From an uncultured Opitutaceae bacterium (GTDB lineage Bacteria > Verrucomicrobiota > Verrucomicrobiia > Opitutales > Opitutaceae), in contig CAITEC010000102.1 in NCBI GenBank assembly GCA_903891325.1, positions 1 to 64,000 of the forward strand: a DNA stretch of 64,000 bases, written 5' to 3'. This document shows, piece by piece, positions 59,926 through 64,000 of this stretch. Both the position numbers and the translations under genes were made by a program. Every line of letters starts with the position of its first letter. Positions within the stretch are counted from its first letter, which is position 1. The notes beneath the pieces are model-generated. The model worked only from the letters and a program-made list of their open reading frames with translations, ran no database searches and was not told the DNA's origin.

Positions 59926-61081
59926 CCCGGCGGCATTCGAGTTCGCGACGGCGGCCCGGATCCTCTTTGGCGCGGGCCGCCTCCGCGAGGCGGGCGACGC
60001 GGCCCGGTCCCTTGGCCGGCGCGCCTTCCTGGTCACCGGGGCGAACCCGGAGCGGTCCGCGCCGCTGCGCCGGCTCCTCGACGCGGCGGGCGTCTCGTCG
60101 ACGGCCTGCCGGGTTTACGGCGAACCCACCGTGGCCGCGGTCGCAGCGGCGGTGGCGGCGGCGCGCGAGGCCGGGTGCGACTGCGTCATAGGATTTGGCG
60201 GCGGCAGCGCCCTTGATGCGGCCAAGGCCGTGGCGGCGCTTGCCCCGAACCCGGGCGAGCCCGCCGATTACCTTGAGATCGTCGGGGCGGGGCGCCCGCT
60301 GGCGCTGCCGTCGCTGCCCTGCATGGCGATCCCGACGACCGCCGGGACGGGCTCCGAGGCGACGCGAAACGCCGTCCTCGGGTCCCCGGCCCACGGCGTG
60401 AAGGTCAGTCTGCGCGGGCCGACGCTCCTGCCGCGGATCGCGCTTGTCGACCCGGGGCTCACCCGGGACCTGCCGCCGGCGATCACCGCGGCCACGGGGA
60501 TGGACGCGCTCGCCCAACTGATCGAGCCCTATGTCTGCCTTCGCGCCAACCCGTTCACGGACGCCCTGTGCCGGGAGGGCATGGCCCGCGTGGCGCGCGC
60601 GCTGCGGCGCGCATTCGCCGACGGGGGGGACGCCGCCGCGCGGGAGGACATGTCCCTGGCGAGCCTCTGCGGGGGCATCGCGCTGGCGAATGCCGGGCTT
60701 GGCGCGGTCCACGGTTTTGCGTCGCCGGTCGGGGGCCGATTCGGGGCGCCCCACGGGGCGGTCTGCGCGGCGCTTCTCGCGCCCTCGATCGAGGTGAACC
60801 TCGGGGCCCTGCGGAGCCGGGGCGGCGGGGAAGGGCAGCGGCGCTACGCGGATGTCGCGCGCATCCTCACGGGCCGGGATACAGCGCGGGCCGACGACGC
60901 GGCGGCCTGGGTGCGCGAACTGGTCCGCGACCTCGGGCTGCCCGGCCTGGGCGCCTACGGGGTGCTTCCGTCCCACTTTGAAATCCTTTCCGGGCAGGCG
61001 GCCAACTCCAACAGCATGAAGGCCAACCCGGCGGTGCTCACCGCCGCGGAGCGGGTTGAAATCCTTGCCCGGGCGCTCTGA
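59912..61081 (+). CDS. Iron-containing alcohol dehydrogenase family protein
   Basis: The 389-residue product starts MTAGDPAAFEFATAARILFG. Group III ADH features are the NAD-binding CDCVIGFGGGSALDAAKAVA and the PTTAGTGSEATRNAVLG loop. The metal ligands appear in TGMDALAQLIEPYV (Asp) and GAVHGFASPVGGRFGAPHGA-V (two His). Overall it resembles the maleylacetate reductase/MDR-type ADHs that act after ring-cleavage or on short alcohols. It overlaps the ABM gene, so they probably form one unit. Cofactor NAD or NADP is undetermined. Confidence 0.9.
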   Translation: MTAGDPAAFEFATAARILFGAGRLREAGDAARSLGRRAFLVTGANPERSAPLRRLLDAAGVSSTACRVYGEPTVAAVAAAVAAAREAGCDCVIGFGGGSALDAAKAVAALAPNPGEPADYLEIVGAGRPLALPSLPCMAIPTTAGTGSEATRNAVLGSPAHGVKVSLRGPTLLPRIALVDPGLTRDLPPAITAATGMDALAQLIEPYVCLRANPFTDALCREGMARVARALRRAFADGGDAAAREDMSLASLCGGIALANAGLGAVHGFASPVGGRFGAPHGAVCAALLAPSIEVNLGALRSRGGGEGQRRYADVARILTGRDTARADDAAAWVRELVRDLGLPGLGAYGVLPSHFEILSGQAANSNSMKANPAVLTAAERVEILARAL

Positions 61082-61223
61082 GCGGGCCGCCGGACCGGTG
61101 CGCCGGGGACGCACGGCGCGGCAGATGGTTTCACCGGACGCGCATTTTTGTCAGGGAAAATTATCGGGCGCCGGGAAACACGGGCGGCCGCGCCGCGTCT
61201 TACCCCGCATAACCAATCCATCC

Positions 61224-61397
61224 ATGAATAACGAATCGACGCGGCCCTCTGCGGGGCAATTCCACAACTTCCTCTTTGCGTTCATGATCGTCACCATCCT
61301 CGGCGGCGTTCTCCTTGCATTTTCCAATCCCGGGCAATCGCCCGCCAGGAAATCCGGCTTCGCCTCCGCCGCCATCGTGAGGGGAATCGCCCCGTAG
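61224..61397 (+). CDS. Short single-helix membrane peptide
   Basis: The 57-residue frame MNNESTRPSAGQFHNFLFAF has one strong hydrophobic helix (NFLFAFMIVTILGGVLLAFS) and a basic, disordered tail. It begins with a clear ATG after an unremarkable leader and ends just before the convergent MFS gene. No family is recognised. It may be real because the codon use matches the surroundings. Confidence 0.4.
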   Translation: MNNESTRPSAGQFHNFLFAFMIVTILGGVLLAFSNPGQSPARKSGFASAAIVRGIAP

Positions 61398-61407
61398 GCT
61401 TGGAACC

Positions 61408-62691
61408 TCAGGCGACCGGCGCGCACTCCTCCAGGTCCGACTGGCCGGTCTCCCGGCTGCGGAGGAGTGCAATGAGCGTCAGGACCGATGCCGCGGAAAG
61501 GTAGCAGCCGACCGCCCAGAGCCCGTACCGCGCGGCGAGCCAGGTCGCGAGGGTTGGGGCGATCGACCCGCCAAAAATGCCGGCCAGGTTGAAGCTCAGC
61601 GAGGAGCCGGTGTACCGGACCGGCGTCGGGAATAGCTCGGAAAGGAGCGTGCCCAGGGGGCCGTAGGTCATCCCCATCAGGAAAAAGCCGACAATCATCG
61701 TCAGAAACGCCCCGCCGTGCGGGATTCCGAACAGCGGCCCGAGCGCCAGGCCGAAGAGGATGATCGAGGCGGTCACGACGAGCAGCGTCAGCCGCCGGCC
61801 CCTGCGGTCCGCGAGGATCGCGGAGCAGGGGATGGCCGCCGCGAAAAACACGGCTCCGGCCATCTGGATGAGGAGAAACTCCTCGCGGGTGTACCCGAGC
61901 CGGCCCGTCCCCCAGTTCAGGCAGAAGACCGTGAGGACGTAGAAGAGGAGGAAGGTGGCAAGCGACAGCAGTGTGCCCAGGACCACGGCGCCGGCGTGCC
62001 GGCGCCAGACGGCGATGAGGGGCGCGCTCACCCGCTGGTGCCTCTCGATTGCCCGCTGGAAGACGGGAGTCTCCGCGATCCGGAGCCGCACGTACAGGCC
62101 GACCAGGACGAGCACGCTGCTGGCGATGAAGGGAATCCGCCAGCCGAAGGCCAGGAACTGTGCGTTGGTGAGGCAGTGGGACAGCGCGAGGAAGATGCCC
62201 CCGGAGCAGATGAAGCCGACCGGAGCACCCAGCTGCGGAAACATCCCGTACCAGCCGCGCTTCCCCGGCGGGGCGTTCTCGGTGGCGAGGAGGATGGCGC
62301 CGCCCCACTCGCCGCCCAGGCCCAAGCCCTGGCCGATCCGGCAGAGCGCGAGCAGGAGGGGCGCCGCAATCCCCGCCGTCGCATAGGTCGGAAGCAGTCC
62401 GATGGCCACCGTGGACACCCCCATCGTGAGGAGGGAGGCGACGAGCGTTGTCTTGCGGCCGATCCGGTCGCCGAAGTGGCCGAACACGGCCGAGCCGAGC
62501 GGGCGGGCGAGGAAGGCGAGGCCGAAGGTCAGGAGGGATTTTAGGGTGGCCGTGGCCGGGTCGGAACCGGGAAAGAAGAGCGCGGGAAAGACCAGCACCG
62601 CGGCGGTCGCGTAGATGTAGAAGTCGAAGAACTCAATCGTGGTCCCGGCCATGCTTGCCAGGAGGATGCGCCGCGTGCTGTTGGGGATCAT
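61408..62691 (-). CDS. MFS transporter, metabolite:H+ symporter (MHS) family
   Basis: From MIPNSTRRILLASMAGTTIE the product has 427 residues and twelve helices. The MHS type is shown by the first helix TTIEFFDFYIYATAA and the loop 2-3 signature PLGSAVFGHFGDRIGRKTTL. LALCRIGQGLGLGGEWGGAI-LLATENAP (helix 4) and the duplicated ADRRGRRLTLL loop follow. Relatives carry proline/betaine, shikimate, citrate or alpha-ketoglutarate with protons. The cargo is unknown. It lies 10 bases downstream of the ABC permease gene on the same strand. Confidence 0.92.
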   Translation of the reverse strand: MIPNSTRRILLASMAGTTIEFFDFYIYATAAVLVFPALFFPGSDPATATLKSLLTFGLAFLARPLGSAVFGHFGDRIGRKTTLVASLLTMGVSTVAIGLLPTYATAGIAAPLLLALCRIGQGLGLGGEWGGAILLATENAPPGKRGWYGMFPQLGAPVGFICSGGIFLALSHCLTNAQFLAFGWRIPFIASSVLVLVGLYVRLRIAETPVFQRAIERHQRVSAPLIAVWRRHAGAVVLGTLLSLATFLLFYVLTVFCLNWGTGRLGYTREEFLLIQMAGAVFFAAAIPCSAILADRRGRRLTLLVVTASIILFGLALGPLFGIPHGGAFLTMIVGFFLMGMTYGPLGTLLSELFPTPVRYTGSSLSFNLAGIFGGSIAPTLATWLAARYGLWAVGCYLSAASVLTLIALLRSRETGQSDLEECAPVA

Positions 62692-62701
62692 GGGTTCGGG
62701 G

Positions 62702-63565
62702 TCAGCCCTTGACCGTGCCCGAGGTGAGCCCGGAAATAAACTCCTTTTGGAGCAGGAGAAAAAGGCAGATGATCGGGGCGACGGAGACAAGGGTCCCGGC
62801 CATCATCATCCCATAGTCGTTGCCGTAGTTCGAGCCCAGGCCGGCCAGCGTGACAGCGAGGGGCTGGCGCCCGGCGGACTGCAGGATGATCTGGGGCCCG
62901 ATGAAGTCGTTCCAGACCCCGAGGAAGGTGATGATGATGAACGCCCCGACCATGGGGCGGACCAGCGGCAGGACCAGGGTGAAGAATATCCTGATCTCGC
63001 CGCAGCCCTCGAGCCGGGCCGACTCGATGATCTCCGCGGGGATGTGGTTGAGCATCGCCTGCCGGAAGAGGAAGACGCCGAAGGCGGGCGCGAGCTGGGG
63101 CAGGAGGTAGCCCGCGAAGGTGTCCAGCAGGTGCAGGTGGTAGATCAACTCGAAGCGGGGCGCCAGGAGCAGGGGCACGGGCAGGATCGCGGTGCCCAGG
63201 ACGAGGGAGGTCAGGAGGCCGCGGCCCCGGAATTCGAAACGGGACAGCGCGTACCCGCCCATCGCCCCGCACAGGGTCGCGAACAGGCTGGTGACCGAGG
63301 CGAGGAAGACCGAGTTGACCAGCGAGCGGGCCATCGGGACCTCGCGGAAGAGCCGGCGGAAATTGTCGAGCGTCAGGTGGTCCCACGCCACGCCGAGGAA
63401 TCCGTTCCCCGCCGGGAGGAAGAGCGAGAGGAAGAAGTCGCCGCCGGACTTGAAGGCCGAGGTGATCATCCAGGCGAAGGGCACGGCCGTGAGCGCGGCA
63501 AAGAGGACCAGGAAGGCGTAGAGCAGCGGGCGGCCCAGGACTCGGGCGAGGCGGCGGGCGTTCAT
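62702..63565 (-). CDS. Sugar ABC transporter permease (MalG-like), second system
   Basis: From MNARRLARVLGRPLLYAFLV the product has 287 residues with six helices and the EAA motif in IPAEIIESARLEGCGEIRIF-FTLVLPLVRP. FLGVWNDFIGPQIILQSAG is the typical late segment. It follows the partner permease by 2 bases. The system is distinct in sequence from the importer at 37-40 kb. No ATPase is present here either. Confidence 0.93.
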   Translation of the reverse strand: MNARRLARVLGRPLLYAFLVLFAALTAVPFAWMITSAFKSGGDFFLSLFLPAGNGFLGVAWDHLTLDNFRRLFREVPMARSLVNSVFLASVTSLFATLCGAMGGYALSRFEFRGRGLLTSLVLGTAILPVPLLLAPRFELIYHLHLLDTFAGYLLPQLAPAFGVFLFRQAMLNHIPAEIIESARLEGCGEIRIFFTLVLPLVRPMVGAFIIITFLGVWNDFIGPQIILQSAGRQPLAVTLAGLGSNYGNDYGMMMAGTLVSVAPIICLFLLLQKEFISGLTSGTVKG

Positions 63566-63567
63566 GG

Positions 63568-64000
63568 TCACTGGGTCTCCCCGCGGGAGAGGGCGCGGTG
63601 AAGGAGGGCGATCGCGACCAGGAGGAGCGCCAGCACCCAGCCGATCGCGCTCGCGTAGCCGAGGTCGCCGATCAGAAACCCCGTCTTGTAAAGGTACATC
63701 ACCACCGTGAGGCCCCGGTTGAGCGGACCGGCCCCGCCGGTGCGCAGGAACATGACATAGGGCAGCACGAATATCTGGAAGCTGCCGGCGATCGAGAGCA
63801 TCACGATGAAGCCGGCCACCGGCCGGATGGCCGGGAGTGTCACGTGTCGGAAGCGCCCCCACGGCCCGGCCCCGTCGATGCTCGCCGCATCGAGCTGCTC
63901 CTGGGGCACGTTCTGCAGGGCGGCCAGGAAGTAGACCATGTTGAATCCGGCGTAGAGCCAGAGGGCGGCCAGGATGAGCGAGGCCATCAGGTAGTCCTCC
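63568..64000 (-). CDS. Sugar ABC transporter permease (MalF-like), partial
   Basis: The frame runs off the right edge and continues upstream of the track's internal start (EDYLMASLILAALWLYAGFN). The visible 144 residues hold the EAA motif (VPQEQLDAASIDGAGPWGRF-RHVTLPAI), a conserved GFIVMLSIAGSFQIFVLPYV helix and the terminal transmembrane segment. The 5' part, and probably the binding-protein gene, lie outside the window. Confidence 0.92.
   Translation of the reverse strand, partial: EDYLMASLILAALWLYAGFNMVYFLAALQNVPQEQLDAASIDGAGPWGRFRHVTLPAIRPVAGFIVMLSIAGSFQIFVLPYVMFLRTGGAGPLNRGLTVVMYLYKTGFLIGDLGYASAIGWVLALLLVAIALLHRALSRGETQ

Overview
The window is high-GC bacterial DNA whose gene repertoire fits a free-living, saccharide-degrading, H2-metabolising bacterium, most plausibly a member of Verrucomicrobiota (Opitutae-like). 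Pointers are an alpha-L-fucosidase, a UroD-like methyltransferase, a Gfo/Idh/MocA dehydrogenase, MalFG-type permeases without an ATPase gene, a TMTC-like TPR membrane protein and many palindromic interspersed repeats. The taxonomic call is inference; no rRNA or marker protein proves it.

Layout. (1) 1-14 kb is an accessory region of visibly mixed base composition. It holds a partial AbiEi-type antitoxin, an hsdM remnant with an internal stop, small unknown gene pairs including DUF4926/DUF6883, one tRNA-Val(CAC), a LysR regulator, a sialidase-like protein, a GNAT, secreted proteins of unknown function (one DUF1264/OBAP-like with a Tat signal), a CocE-type hydrolase and a glycosidase-like protein. 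Several families of palindromic repeats sit here in pairs that bracket small gene cassettes. (2) 14-19.5 kb holds mixed housekeeping genes: a thioredoxin-like protein, a phytanoyl-CoA dioxygenase family protein, RlmN and a UroD-family protein. (3) 19.5-36.2 kb is a continuous hydrogen island: nickel permease, membrane-bound uptake [NiFe] hydrogenase (small, large and cytochrome b subunits plus endopeptidase), hypE on the opposite strand, then hypD-C-F-B-A and the bidirectional NAD-linked hydrogenase hoxW-H-Y-U-F-E, transcribed leftward from hoxE. (4) 36-50 kb carries pirin, a sugar ABC importer (binding protein plus two permeases), a sterol-desaturase-like enzyme, an aldo/keto reductase, an S9-like protein that seems to have lost its catalytic residues, a GH29 fucosidase, a Nudix hydrolase and a TMTC-like TPR protein. 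(5) 51-54 kb encodes a two-subunit 2-oxoacid:ferredoxin oxidoreductase (KorAB). (6) 54-64 kb has a large secreted glycosidase-like protein, a Gfo/Idh/MocA oxidoreductase, a TIGR01777 SDR, a DmeF-type Co/Ni exporter, an ABM protein with an iron-containing alcohol dehydrogenase, an MFS transporter and the end of a second sugar ABC importer running off the right edge.

How they work together. Nickel uptake, the Hyp maturation set and two substrate-specific endopeptidases serve two [NiFe] enzymes. The membrane enzyme's small subunit carries the two extra cysteines that mark O2-tolerant hydrogenases. The cytoplasmic Hox enzyme exchanges electrons with NAD(H). KorAB would supply or consume low-potential ferredoxin. 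The sugar importers and glycosidases supply carbon.

The observations I rank highest are the O2-tolerance signature plus a further cysteine, the dead S9 peptidase, the paired palindromic repeats that bracket small cassettes, the DUF6883/DUF4926 pair inside one such bracket, and a repeat that has landed in frame inside the TPR membrane protein.
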